Part shown: piece after piece, positions 7,849 to 15,739 of the stretch | Layout of the letters: each line of letters starts with the position of its first letter | Numbering within the stretch: the stretch's first letter is position 1 | NCBI GenBank assembly: GCA_040905365.1 | Contig: JBBDRQ010000052.1 | Location: 1 to 28,033 of the forward strand | Length of the DNA stretch: 28,033 bases | Direction of reading: 5' to 3' | DNA from: JAHWKV01 sp040905365 | Lineage (GTDB): Bacteria > Actinomycetota > CADDZG01 > JAHWKV01 | Notes under the pieces: model-generated | Told to the model about the DNA's origin: nothing | The model's input: only the letters and a program-made list of their open reading frames with translations | Database searches by the model: none | Position numbers and translations under genes: made by a program

Positions 7849-7986
7849 ATGCATATAAATAAGCGCGTGCAAAGTCATCACGACGCAGAGGAGATAGCCA
7901 GATTGATCGACGCCGTGAGCCATCCGCCCTCCGCCCGTGTGTTCGTACACCGGACGCTCGAGACTCTCGGGAGGAACGTATCGTGA
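7849..7986 (+). CDS. 45-residue leader ORF overlapping the fabD start
   Basis: An open frame from ATG 7849 to TGA 7984-7986, 45 residues, that overlaps the fabD GTG (7983-7985) with the 4-base GTGA arrangement used by translationally coupled genes. The peptide has a His- and charge-rich N-terminus (MHINKRVQSHHDAEEIA) and an amphipathic-looking centre. No Shine-Dalgarno sequence precedes the ATG; a TATATAAA stretch at 7833-7840 lies where a -10 for a leaderless transcript would be, but has no good -35. A GTG at 7867 is an alternative start. I recognise no family. It could instead be an accident of the leader, since fabD has its own GGGAGG site. Confidence 0.35.
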   Translation: MHINKRVQSHHDAEEIARLIDAVSHPPSARVFVHRTLETLGRNVS

Positions 7987-8969
7987 CCGCTTGGATCTTC
8001 CCGGGACAGGGATCGCAAAAGCGCGGGATGGCCTCCGCAATCGAAGCGTGCTCGGAACTGTTCGAGGAGGCCCGGCGCACGCTGCAGGTCAACCTCGAGC
8101 CCCTGTGCACCACCGACAGCGACCCGACCTGGGCCCCCGACACATTGCAGCCCGCTTTGTACGCGACCGAGGTAGGTCTGGTGCGCAAACTTGACGACGA
8201 GGGCGCACAGCCCTCGGTCGTGGCCGGCCACAGCCTCGGCGAATTCCCGGCGCTGGTGGCCGCAGGGGCGCTCAACGCTGCCGACGGCCTCAAGCTCGTG
8301 GCCGCGCGGGGTAAGGCTATGGCCGCCGCCGGCCGCCGCAACCCAGGCGGTATGGCTGCGGTAATCGGCCTGGACCCGGACACCATCTCCGAGATTTGCA
8401 GAGAAATCGACGGCGTCTGGATCTCAAATCTCAACTCGCCGAAACAGACCGTGATATCCGGTGAGGACCGGTCGCTGGTACAGGCTGCCGAGGCCTGCCG
8501 CAAAGCGGGGGCCGCCAAGGTTATTAGGCTGCAGGTTCCACTGGCCGCGCACTGCCCGCTGATGCAGCCCGCCGCCTACGAGTTTGCCGAGGCTTTGGAG
8601 CAAGTCAGCCTGCATGCGCCGCGGGTGCCCGTCTACTGCGGCGCCGACGGCCGCGCCCACGACAACCCGTCCGAGATCGGCCGGCTTTTGACTAAAGCCA
8701 TCACTGCACCGGTTTTGTTCACCGACACCATCCGGGCCATAACCTCCGACGGAGAAGAATCGTTCGTCGAGGTCGGGCCGGGCAAGGTACTGCGAGGCCT
8801 GGCCAGGCAGATCAAGTCGGGGCTCACGCTAACCGGCGTGGCCGACGACGCGGCTGCGGCCGAATTCGCTCAGTCGGAAGCCTCGGCTTCCGGCGGCAAC
8901 CCCACAAATAAGCAATCGAGGAGGACGACAATTCACACCACCGAGCCGGCAATGGGGGTCTCGAGATGA
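7983..8969 (+). CDS. fabD: Malonyl-CoA:ACP transacylase
   Basis: Loads malonyl groups from CoA onto acyl carrier protein for type II fatty acid synthesis. Seen in the 328 residues: FPGQGSQ at 6-12, the nucleophile motif GHSLGE at 82-87 with Ser84, Arg109 in VAARGKAM for the malonyl carboxylate, and His190 in AAHCPLM, completing the Ser-His pair. From about residue 290 the protein has a hydrophilic tail of some 35-40 residues that the family does not need. The GTG start has GGGAGGAA just upstream and matches the family N-terminus. It is the first recognisable gene of the fab operon, and its stop overlaps the next start (ATGA). Confidence 0.96.
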   Translation: MTAWIFPGQGSQKRGMASAIEACSELFEEARRTLQVNLEPLCTTDSDPTWAPDTLQPALYATEVGLVRKLDDEGAQPSVVAGHSLGEFPALVAAGALNAADGLKLVAARGKAMAAAGRRNPGGMAAVIGLDPDTISEICREIDGVWISNLNSPKQTVISGEDRSLVQAAEACRKAGAAKVIRLQVPLAAHCPLMQPAAYEFAEALEQVSLHAPRVPVYCGADGRAHDNPSEIGRLLTKAITAPVLFTDTIRAITSDGEESFVEVGPGKVLRGLARQIKSGLTLTGVADDAAAAEFAQSEASASGGNPTNKQSRRTTIHTTEPAMGVSR

Positions 8970-9256
8970 CCGCCTTTGCCGATACCGTAGAAGCCTCCTT
9001 CGGGGAAGCTCTCACCGTAAACGAACGTCTGGTTCTTTCGCCCTGCAGCGGACGGTTCCGCCCGGCCGGCTCACGGCCGTCGGCCCTGGAGGGCCAGTAC
9101 GTGATGGAGGGAGAGGTAGTTGGCAGCGTCACCTCGCCCGACGGCGAGGACATTCCGGTCCAGTCCCGTTTTGCGGGGTGGATGATGGGATACATGCTCC
9201 CGCCCGGGGCGCCGGTCCGCGACTACGAGCCCGTACTATGGCTGCGCAGGCACTAA
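8966..9256 (+). CDS. Lysine-free biotinyl/lipoyl-like domain protein
   Basis: A 96-residue protein with the hammerhead pattern of biotinyl/lipoyl domains: VLSPCSGRFRP near residue 23, a central EGQYVMEGEVVGSV hairpin, then QSRFAGWMMGYMLPPGAPV and a closing PVLWLR strand. The aligned position of the EAMKM biotinylation motif carries TSPDGEDI instead, and there is no lysine anywhere in the protein, so it cannot carry biotin or lipoate. It overlaps fabD by 4 bases and precedes fabH, so it is made with the fatty acid enzymes. A structural or regulatory role towards acetyl-CoA carboxylase or the fab enzymes is possible but is inference. The fold call rests on reading the pattern, not on a search. 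Confidence 0.7.
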   Translation: MTAFADTVEASFGEALTVNERLVLSPCSGRFRPAGSRPSALEGQYVMEGEVVGSVTSPDGEDIPVQSRFAGWMMGYMLPPGAPVRDYEPVLWLRRH

Positions 9257-9302
9257 CGCCGACCGCAGCCGACCGCAGGGGTCGATCGAGGAGGGCATTT
9301 AA

Positions 9303-10325
9303 ATGAAGGTATCGATCACCGGCGTGGGCGCAGCCCTGCCCGCGCGCGTGGTAACCAACGAGGAGCTGGCTCCCGGCTTGGGAGTTACCACCGAGTGGAT
9401 CGAGCAGCGCTCGGGTATCCGGGAGCGCCGCTACGCGGCCGCCGATGAGTCCGCGTCCAGCCTGGGCGCCACCGCTGCCTTGGAGGCCATAGCCCACAGT
9501 GGACACCAGCCTAAGGACATCGCCACGGTCATCGTGGCCACCTGCACCCCCGATTACGTGCTGCCCGCCACCGCTAGCATCGTCCAAGACAAGATAGGCG
9601 CCACCAACGCAGCCGCGTTCGACTTGGCCGCGGCCTGCTCCGGGTTCGTCTACTCCTTGTCGGTCGCGGCCGCCCTGATCACCGGCACCAACTCGGGCCC
9701 GGTGGTGATCGTCGGCTCGGACCTGCTCAGCCGGCACATTGATCCCGACGATGCACTGACCGCCCCTTTGTTCGGAGACGCCGCAGCCGCCGTCGTGGTG
9801 GAGGCCGACCCATCGGCCGAACCGCTGTTCGTGGAGTTGGGCTCGGACGGCTCGGGCCTGGAGCAGGTGCTGATCCCCGGAGGGGGCAGCAAGCTGCCCG
9901 AAGGCGGTCTACCTCACGATCCCTCCAGCCTGCATCTGAAGATGTTCGGCCGCGAGGTCTTCCGCAACGCAGTTCGTGTAATGAGCGAGCTGGGGGAAAG
10001 CTACGGCAAAGACGCCTTCGACCTGATGGTGGCCCACCAAGCCAACAAGCGCATCCTCGATGAGTGCGCCAAACAGATCGGCATCGGCTCCGACAAGGTC
10101 TACATGAATATTCAGCGCTACGGCAACACCTCTGCCGCCTCCATTCCGCTGGCTATCTGGGAGGCGTGGAAGACCGGCCGCCTGGACGCCGGCGACCGGC
10201 TGCTGATGCTGGCCTTTGGGGCCGGCTACACCTGGGGCAGTGCCGCATTGCGCTGGACCATCCCCTCGCCGGCTCTCGCCCGCGCAGCCCCGGGCGAGCG
10301 CAAGCTGGCCGAAACGCCCGTATGA
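9303..10325 (+). CDS. fabH: Beta-ketoacyl-ACP synthase III
   Basis: Condenses a starter acyl-CoA with malonyl-ACP to begin each fatty acid. The 340 residues contain the complete Cys-His-Asn triad: Cys112 in AAACSGF, His245 in VAHQANKRI and Asn275 in YGNTSAAS. A glycine-rich GAGYTWGSA segment near the C-terminus is also typical; the last 20 residues form a short extra tail. A GAGGAGG ribosome site lies just before the ATG. It is 46 bases after the lipoyl-like gene and overlaps fabG by 4 bases (ATGA). Whether it prefers acetyl or branched starters cannot be read from the sequence; branched starters are common in actinobacteria. Confidence 0.97.
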   Translation: MKVSITGVGAALPARVVTNEELAPGLGVTTEWIEQRSGIRERRYAAADESASSLGATAALEAIAHSGHQPKDIATVIVATCTPDYVLPATASIVQDKIGATNAAAFDLAAACSGFVYSLSVAAALITGTNSGPVVIVGSDLLSRHIDPDDALTAPLFGDAAAAVVVEADPSAEPLFVELGSDGSGLEQVLIPGGGSKLPEGGLPHDPSSLHLKMFGREVFRNAVRVMSELGESYGKDAFDLMVAHQANKRILDECAKQIGIGSDKVYMNIQRYGNTSAASIPLAIWEAWKTGRLDAGDRLLMLAFGAGYTWGSAALRWTIPSPALARAAPGERKLAETPV

Positions 10326-11044
10326 GTTTGACTTCGAAGGTGGCGCTGGTAACCGGCGCCGGCTCGGGCATCGGACGCGCCAGCGCCGTGGCTCTGGCGC
10401 AGGAGGGGGTCCGGGTGGCAGTGGGCTACCGCGGCAACTCCGACGGCGCCAAGCAGACCGCCGAGCTGTGCCCGGACTCGCTTCCCGTCCAAATCGACGT
10501 TTCCGACGCACAGAGCGTGCTGGACGCCTTCGGCCAGATCGAGCAAGAGCTGGGGCCGGTGCAGATCCTGGTCAACAACGCGGGAATCACCCGCGACGGC
10601 CTGCTTATGCGCATGCGCGAGGACGCGTGGGACGAGGTGATCGACGTGGCCCTGAAGGGCACTTACCGCTGCACCAAGCGCGCCCTGCCGTCGATGCTCA
10701 AAGAGCGTTGGGGAAGGGTCATCTCCATTGGATCGGTGGTAGGCACGACCGGCAACCCGGGCCAGGCCAACTACGCGGCCGCCAAGGCGGGCATCGTCGG
10801 ATTCTCCAAGGCGCTGGCGCTGGAGGTCGCGGCCAAGGGCGTCACAGTCAACGTGGTAGCCCCGGGTCTGGTGGAGACGGATTTCATCACCAAAATGTCC
10901 GACGCTGCGCTAAAAGCCATGCAGGATCGTATACCCATGGGCCGGGCCGCACGGCCGGACGAGGCCGCCGAAGCGGTCCGGTTCTGCGCGCGCGCCGACT
11001 ACTTGACCGGACAGGTTATCGGCATCGACGGAGGCTTGACTTAA
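10322..11044 (+). CDS. fabG: 3-oxoacyl-ACP reductase
   Basis: NADPH-dependent reduction of 3-oxoacyl-ACP, the first reduction of each elongation cycle. The 240-residue short-chain dehydrogenase has the cofactor motif TGAGSGIG at 11-18, NNAG at 85-88 and the catalytic Ser138, Tyr151, Lys155 (YAAAK). The C-terminal GQVIGIDGGLT is diagnostic of FabG. The frame stays open far upstream inside fabH, but the ATG at 10322 overlaps the fabH stop by 4 bases and matches the family N-terminus, so it is the real start. Its position between fabH and acpP supports FabG rather than another SDR. Confidence 0.96.
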   Translation: MSLTSKVALVTGAGSGIGRASAVALAQEGVRVAVGYRGNSDGAKQTAELCPDSLPVQIDVSDAQSVLDAFGQIEQELGPVQILVNNAGITRDGLLMRMREDAWDEVIDVALKGTYRCTKRALPSMLKERWGRVISIGSVVGTTGNPGQANYAAAKAGIVGFSKALALEVAAKGVTVNVVAPGLVETDFITKMSDAALKAMQDRIPMGRAARPDEAAEAVRFCARADYLTGQVIGIDGGLT

Positions 11045-11095
11045 GCTAGTCGGCAAGCATCCGGGGAAAATTCCAGGCAGACGAGGAGGAGTTTC

Positions 11096-11347
11096 ATGGC
11101 AAGACAAGATGTGGTCACGGCACTGAAGGAGGTGCTGGTCGAAAAACTACAGGTAGAGGCAGACACGATCACCGAGGACGCTAACCTGTTCGACGATCTG
11201 GGTTTGGATTCAATCGACCTGATGACCGTCGTGATGGCCATCGAGGAGCGCTTCAACATCGAGGTGCCCGACGACGAGCTCGAGGATGTAACCACAATCG
11301 GCCAAGCCGCGGACCTGCTTGCGGCCAAAGTAGGAACTAATGCCTAA
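11096..11347 (+). CDS. acpP: Acyl carrier protein
   Basis: Carries growing acyl chains on a phosphopantetheine arm. The 83-residue acidic protein has the attachment motif GLDSIDLM with Ser39 and the usual four-helix pattern, with helix III region EVPDDELEDVTTIG. The ATG is preceded by GAGGAG. Its end overlaps the fabF start by 8 bases, so the two are translationally coupled. The partner holo-ACP synthase that adds the arm is encoded two genes downstream. Confidence 0.97.
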   Translation: MARQDVVTALKEVLVEKLQVEADTITEDANLFDDLGLDSIDLMTVVMAIEERFNIEVPDDELEDVTTIGQAADLLAAKVGTNA

Positions 11348-12584
11348 CCAGCGTCGTATTGCGGTCACCGGCATCGGGCCGGGGGGGGGGGTGACGCCCA
11401 TAGGTACGGGCGTCACCGAGTTCTGGGAGTCGATCCTGGCCGGGCGTTCCGGCGCCGGACCCATTACCAAGTTCGACACCAGCAAATACCCGGTGCACTT
11501 CGGGGGCGAAGTGGCCGACTTCGACATCTCCGAATACCTACACCCCCGGCGCGCCCGGCGCATGGGCCGGTTCACGCAGCTGGCCTACGCGGCAACCAAG
11601 CTGGCGCTGGATGACGCCAAGCTGGACCCGCAGGACTTCGACCCGGCCCGCATCGGGGTGGTCATAGGCTCGGGCATAGGCGGCATCGCGCTCACCGAGG
11701 AAGAGCACACCGTGCTGGGCGAAAAAGGCCCGCGCTTTGTAAGCCCGGAGCTGATCGCCAAGATGATTCCCAACGCCGCAGCCGGCGCCGTCGCCATCGA
11801 GTTCGGGTTTCAAGGGCCCAACGACTGCACGGTTACCGCTTGCGCATCCAGCGGACACGCCATAGCGCGCGCCGTGGATCTGCTGCGCTCCGGCGCCGCC
11901 GACATCATCATCACCGGGGGGACCGAAGCCTCGATCACTCCTTTGTCGCTGGCCGCGTTTTGCACGGCACGGGCACTGTCGAAACGCAACGACGACCCGC
12001 AGCACGCCTCGCGTCCCTTCGACGCGGACCGAGACGGGTTCGTAATGTCCGAAGGCGCCACAGTGCTGGTCTTGGAGGCCATGGACGTAGCCGACAATCG
12101 AGGCGCCGACGTGCTGGCGGAGGTCATGGGCTACGGGCTGTCGGCCGACGCCCACCACATCGTCATGCCTCACCCCGAGGGGGAGGGAGCCGCCTCGTGC
12201 ATGGACCAGGCTCTTAAGGACTCGGATCTGGCGCCGCAGGACATCGGCTACATCAGCGCCCACGGCACCTCCACCAACCTGGGCGACCTCGCCGAGACCA
12301 AGGCGATTCGAAAGGTGTTCGGGGACAGCCCGCCGCCGGTCTCCTCCACCAAGTCCATGACCGGCCACCTGCTGGGAGCGGCCGGCACCACCGCAGCCGC
12401 CGCGACGATACTGGGGCTGCGGCACCAGATCCTGCCCCCCAACATCAACTACGAGACCCCGGATCCGGCCATCGACCTGGACATAGTGGCCAACCAGCCC
12501 CGCGAAGCCAAGGTCAACGCCGCCATCTCCAATGCCTTCGGGTTCGGAGGCCATAACGTGTCGGTGGTCCTGGCCAAGCCTTAG
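11340..12584 (+). CDS. fabF: Beta-ketoacyl-ACP synthase II
   Basis: Elongates acyl-ACP by condensation with malonyl-ACP. The 414-residue thiolase-fold enzyme has the complete Cys-His-His set: Cys168 in TACASSGHA, His308 in SAHGTSTNLGD and His343 in MTGHLLGAAG, and the terminal FGFGGHN motif. The N-terminal strand is unusual: TGIG-PGGG-VTPIG, where the family normally has one residue (TGxGxVTP). The extra residues come from a run of eleven G at 11381-11391 in an otherwise normal gene, so the tract is either a true insertion or a sequence artefact. The start overlaps acpP by 8 bases. Confidence 0.96.
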   Translation: MPNQRRIAVTGIGPGGGVTPIGTGVTEFWESILAGRSGAGPITKFDTSKYPVHFGGEVADFDISEYLHPRRARRMGRFTQLAYAATKLALDDAKLDPQDFDPARIGVVIGSGIGGIALTEEEHTVLGEKGPRFVSPELIAKMIPNAAAGAVAIEFGFQGPNDCTVTACASSGHAIARAVDLLRSGAADIIITGGTEASITPLSLAAFCTARALSKRNDDPQHASRPFDADRDGFVMSEGATVLVLEAMDVADNRGADVLAEVMGYGLSADAHHIVMPHPEGEGAASCMDQALKDSDLAPQDIGYISAHGTSTNLGDLAETKAIRKVFGDSPPPVSSTKSMTGHLLGAAGTTAAAATILGLRHQILPPNINYETPDPAIDLDIVANQPREAKVNAAISNAFGFGGHNVSVVLAKP

Positions 12585-12605
12585 ACCCACCCTCATACTG
12601 CAACA

Positions 12606-12965
12606 ATGATTCGCTTGGGCGTGGACGTCGTCGACATCGCGCGCCTGCAACGGCGGATGCAACGGTGGCCCCGGCTGACCGACCGCCTGTTCACTCAGGC
12701 CGAACAGGCCTACTGCCTAAGCAAGCCCAACCCGCCGCAGCATTTCGCAGCCCGGGTGGCTGCCAAGGAAGCCGCCTTCAAAGCCGTCGGCAAAGGTTGG
12801 CCGGAGCTGTCGTGGACCGATGTCGAGGTGATATCAGCTGCGGACAAGCCGGTCCTGTCCCTCACGGGCAGGGCCGCCGAGCAGGCCGGACCGTGCACTC
12901 CGGTGGTGTCTCTATCCCACGACGCCGGCGTTGCGATAGCAGCCGTCCTGCTGCTGGACGGCTAA
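12606..12965 (+). CDS. acpS: Holo-[acyl-carrier-protein] synthase
   Basis: Transfers 4'-phosphopantetheine from CoA to Ser39 of the acyl carrier protein, activating the pathway. The 119 residues match the AcpS family, with the magnesium-binding Asp7 in GVDVVDI and Glu55 in AAKEAAFKA, and the SLSHD motif near residue 102. It is 21 bases after fabF and is the last gene of the operon. The next gene, proS, points the opposite way. Confidence 0.95.
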   Translation: MIRLGVDVVDIARLQRRMQRWPRLTDRLFTQAEQAYCLSKPNPPQHFAARVAAKEAAFKAVGKGWPELSWTDVEVISAADKPVLSLTGRAAEQAGPCTPVVSLSHDAGVAIAAVLLLDG

Positions 12966-12966
12966 A

Positions 12967-13042
12967 CGAACAGGGCGACAGGTTGCCCGCCGCCCCGTTG
13001 TTCGGTCCCGCATCTTCAATCTCCCGGGGGTCCCTCTGCGGG
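12967..13042. terminator. Structured region between convergent acpS and proS
   Basis: The gap holds two imperfect hairpins. CGAACA (12967-12972) pairs with TGTTCG (12999-13004), continued by GGGCG/CGCCC after a 3-base bulge; CCCGCA (13007-13012) pairs with TGCGGG (13037-13042). Neither is followed by a T-run. Their position between convergent operons suggests termination for both, which is inference. Confidence 0.4.
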
Positions 13043-13097
13043 CTTCTGCATTAAGGGGCGGATCGATGAGACCGAGCGAAGGACCGATCGACGGTGA

Positions 13098-14528
13098 TCA
13101 GTAGGACTGCGCCCAGGTCGCCCACTCGTTGGCTTTTTGCCCGCAGACTATGCAGGTAGAGCCGGGGTCCTCGGGGTCCATGGGCAGCACCCGGATGGTT
13201 GCCTTACTATCGTCTTTGACCCTCGATTCACAATCCGGGCTGGAGCACCATGGCGCTTTTGCGAATCCGCGAGCGTCGGCTACGTACTCCACCAACTCTC
13301 CGTACTTGCCCGGATAAATGGTGCGCTCCTCCCTGAACTCGGTGGCGTTCCGCAACAGCGAGGCTTGTATGTCCTCCAGCAGTCTGGGCACCTCGGCGGC
13401 CAGATCCCTCAGAGCGATAGTGGACTTGGACTCCTTGGCCGGCCTATCTCGGCGGCTGGCGGTGACCGCCTCGTTGTCCAGATCGCGCGGCCCCACCTCC
13501 AAGCGCAGCGGCACGCCCTTTAGCTCCCACTCGTTGAACTTGTACCCGGGCCGGTGCTCCTCCCGGTCGTCGACCTTCAGGCGGACTCCCGAGAGAGAGT
13601 CGGCAATCTTTTCGACACCTTCCAGGACGCGGGCCCGGTCGGCGTCCCGGTAAATCGGCACGATCACCACCTGGATAGGCGCCAGCCGGGGCGGGAACTT
13701 GAGACCCCGGTCGTCGCCGTGGGCCATGATCAATCCGCCCACCAGCCGGGTCGACACTCCCCAGGAGGTTGCGTACGGGTTGTGGGTTCCGCCGTCGCGG
13801 CCCAAAAACTCCACTCCGTAGGCTTTCGCGAAATTCTGGCCCAGATAGTGGGAGGTGCCGGCCTGCAGCGCTTTGCCGTCACGCATCAGCGCCTCGATGG
13901 CGAAGGTTTCAATCGCGCCGGGAAAACGCTCGGCGGCGCTCTTGCGCCCGGTCAGCACCGGCATCGCAAAGTCCTCCTCCAAAGCCGCCTTGTAGACCTC
14001 GGTCAGGATCATCCTGGACTCTTTGAGAGCCTCCTCCGCCGTCTCGTGGGCCGTGTGCCCCTCCTGCCACAAAAACTCGGTGGTTCTCAAAAATAGCCGG
14101 GTGCGCATCTCCCAACGCACGATGTTGGCCCACTGGTTCAGCAGCAGCGGCAGATCCCGGTAGCTTTGGATCCACTTGGCGTAGGTGGCCCAGATAATCG
14201 TCTCCGAGGTGGGGCGCAGAATCAGCGGCTCCTCCAGCTTTTGGCCTCCGCCGTGAGTTACGACCGCCACCTCTGGGGCGAACCCCTCCACATGGTCGGC
14301 CTCCTTGTCCAGCAGGCTTTGGGGGATCAGCATCGGGAAGTACACGTTGGAGTGACCGGTCTTTTTGATGCGGGCATCTATGCCCGATTGGATCGCCTCC
14401 CACAGCGCGTAGCCGTAGGGGCGGATAACCATCGTGCCCCGCGCCAGCGAGTTCTCCGCCAGCTCCGCGGTGCGAACGACCTGCTGGTACCAGCCCGGAA
14501 AGTCCTCAGATTGCTTCGGTAGGTCCAT
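13098..14528 (-). CDS. proS: Prolyl-tRNA synthetase, archaeal/eukaryotic-type
   Basis: Charges tRNA-Pro with proline. At 476 residues it is the short class II form (ProS type 3) without the YbaK-like editing domain inserted in the E. coli-type enzyme. Seen: RPTSETIIW near residue 105 (motif 2 region follows with RWEMRTRLFLRTTEF), a GTSHYLGQNFAKAYGV segment, an anticodon-binding domain from about residue 285, and a C-terminal zinc-like cluster Cys428, Cys433, Cys459, Cys462 ending in a terminal Tyr, as in the archaeal type. It lies 14 bases after the site-2 protease gene and closes the eight-gene minus-strand cluster. Confidence 0.95.
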   Translation of the reverse strand: MDLPKQSEDFPGWYQQVVRTAELAENSLARGTMVIRPYGYALWEAIQSGIDARIKKTGHSNVYFPMLIPQSLLDKEADHVEGFAPEVAVVTHGGGQKLEEPLILRPTSETIIWATYAKWIQSYRDLPLLLNQWANIVRWEMRTRLFLRTTEFLWQEGHTAHETAEEALKESRMILTEVYKAALEEDFAMPVLTGRKSAAERFPGAIETFAIEALMRDGKALQAGTSHYLGQNFAKAYGVEFLGRDGGTHNPYATSWGVSTRLVGGLIMAHGDDRGLKFPPRLAPIQVVIVPIYRDADRARVLEGVEKIADSLSGVRLKVDDREEHRPGYKFNEWELKGVPLRLEVGPRDLDNEAVTASRRDRPAKESKSTIALRDLAAEVPRLLEDIQASLLRNATEFREERTIYPGKYGELVEYVADARGFAKAPWCSSPDCESRVKDDSKATIRVLPMDPEDPGSTCIVCGQKANEWATWAQSY

Positions 14529-14542
14529 AAGTTACCGACAGC

Positions 14543-15739
14543 TTACTGGAATGGGTTCTGCATGGGCCGGGCAATGTCCAGGTACACCAGAGCTCCGCCC
14601 AGCAGGACGAAAAAGACCAGTACCGCGGCGGCGGCCGGGATCACCTTGCGTGCATCGATCTCACGCCGCAGCAGCTTTTCCAGCCCCAACACCAGCAGGT
14701 GCCCCCCGTCCAAGGGAGGAAGCGGCGCCAAGTTGATAACACCTACGAACACGATGAAACTGCCCAGGAAGGAGACCAATACGCTGAGGTTCCCGGCGGC
14801 GGTGGCCTGACCGGCGATCCGGGCCCCTCCCACCAGCCCGATCGGCTGATCCTCGGTAAGCTCCCGCTCGCCTGTGCCGCCGAAGGCCTTGAGAACCTCG
14901 GAGATGCCCGGGTGGACGATCTTGCCTACGCCGGTGATGCTGAGGACGATCATCTCGCCGGTCATCTTGGTTCCATCCACGATCGAAGCTATGGGTCCAC
15001 TGCGCTCAATGTGGACCTCGGGCCCTATGCCGATCTGGCCCACCGTCTCCGTTTCGTCCAGATTTTCCGCATCGACCGGTACCTCGGCCGGAACCGGGGT
15101 CATCTGTCGGGTTATCTCCTCGCCGTCGCGCTCGACCACCACCTCGATCGTCTGTCCGGCAGTCGGGCGGATTGCCTCCCGAACGTCGTCCCAGGTTTCG
15201 ATACCGGTTCCGTCGATCTGCACAATCGTGTCGCCGGGTTCGATACCGGCCTCCGACGCCGGTCCCGGCCGGCCCTCGATCTCCGGTACGACCATATCCA
15301 CCGTGGTGGTCAGCCGGTCGGGCACCCCGATGACCCCGAACATCCCCGCAAACAGCACCGTAGCCAAAATAAAGTGCGTGAAAGACCCGGCGGACAGAAC
15401 TATCGCCCGCTGCCACGCCGGCTTGGCACCGAAGGTGCGCGGCCGTTCCTCATCGGTAATCTCTTGAAAGGGGTTCATCCCGGCGATCTTGACGTAGCCG
15501 CCCAACAGGATCGCTTTGAGCCCGAACTCCGTCTCGCCTCGCCGGCGCGAGAAGATGCGCGGCCCGAAACCCACGAAGAACTCCTCGACCTTGATGCCGA
15601 ACTTCTTAGCGGTGATGTAGTGGCCCCACTCATGAAACACGACCATCACCAGCATCGTGACGATAAAAGCGGTCAGGCCCAACGTACCTATGGCTAGCTC
15701 CTTTGCTTTACCAGCTTGCGGGCTGCATCTCTGGCCCAC
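14543..15739 (-). CDS. Site-2 protease, RseP/Rip1 family (M50)
   Basis: Intramembrane zinc metalloprotease that cuts membrane-bound substrates such as anti-sigma factors, at the inner membrane. Seen: zinc motif HEWGH at 36-40 in the first helix, one PDZ domain at about 150-225, and the second metal motif LPPLDGG ending at residue 346 in a C-terminal helix; a last helix is near 370-390. The start is unclear. A GTG at 15739 overlaps dxr by 46 bases; AAGGAG sits six bases before an ATA codon at 15689-15691; a TTG follows at 15680-15682. The part before the first helix is not conserved, so all three give a working protein. Neighbours dxr and proS match the common actinobacterial order, except that ispG is absent. 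Confidence 0.92.
   Translation of the reverse strand: MGQRCSPQAGKAKELAIGTLGLTAFIVTMLVMVVFHEWGHYITAKKFGIKVEEFFVGFGPRIFSRRRGETEFGLKAILLGGYVKIAGMNPFQEITDEERPRTFGAKPAWQRAIVLSAGSFTHFILATVLFAGMFGVIGVPDRLTTTVDMVVPEIEGRPGPASEAGIEPGDTIVQIDGTGIETWDDVREAIRPTAGQTIEVVVERDGEEITRQMTPVPAEVPVDAENLDETETVGQIGIGPEVHIERSGPIASIVDGTKMTGEMIVLSITGVGKIVHPGISEVLKAFGGTGERELTEDQPIGLVGGARIAGQATAAGNLSVLVSFLGSFIVFVGVINLAPLPPLDGGHLLVLGLEKLLRREIDARKVIPAAAAVLVFFVLLGGALVYLDIARPMQNPFQ

Noticed and set aside
7810..7972. Nine-base CTCTCGGGA direct repeat in the fabD leader
   Set aside because: Two copies about 145 bases apart; the second is simply part of the sequence next to the fabD ribosome site. Too short to be meaningful.
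7823..8518. Minus-strand frame opposite the 5' half of fabD
   Set aside because: Overlaps the catalytic GHSLGE coding region of fabD; Ser/Ala/Arg-rich shadow.
11538..12662. 374-residue minus-strand open frame opposite fabF
   Set aside because: Antisense shadow of a clear fabF; no domain, no ribosome site.
13062..13092. GATCG/CGATC inverted repeat after proS
   Set aside because: Five base pairs with a 20-base loop; not a credible terminator or binding site.
14699..15697. 332-residue plus-strand frame opposite the site-2 protease
   Set aside because: Asp/His/Arg-rich antisense translation with no recognisable fold.
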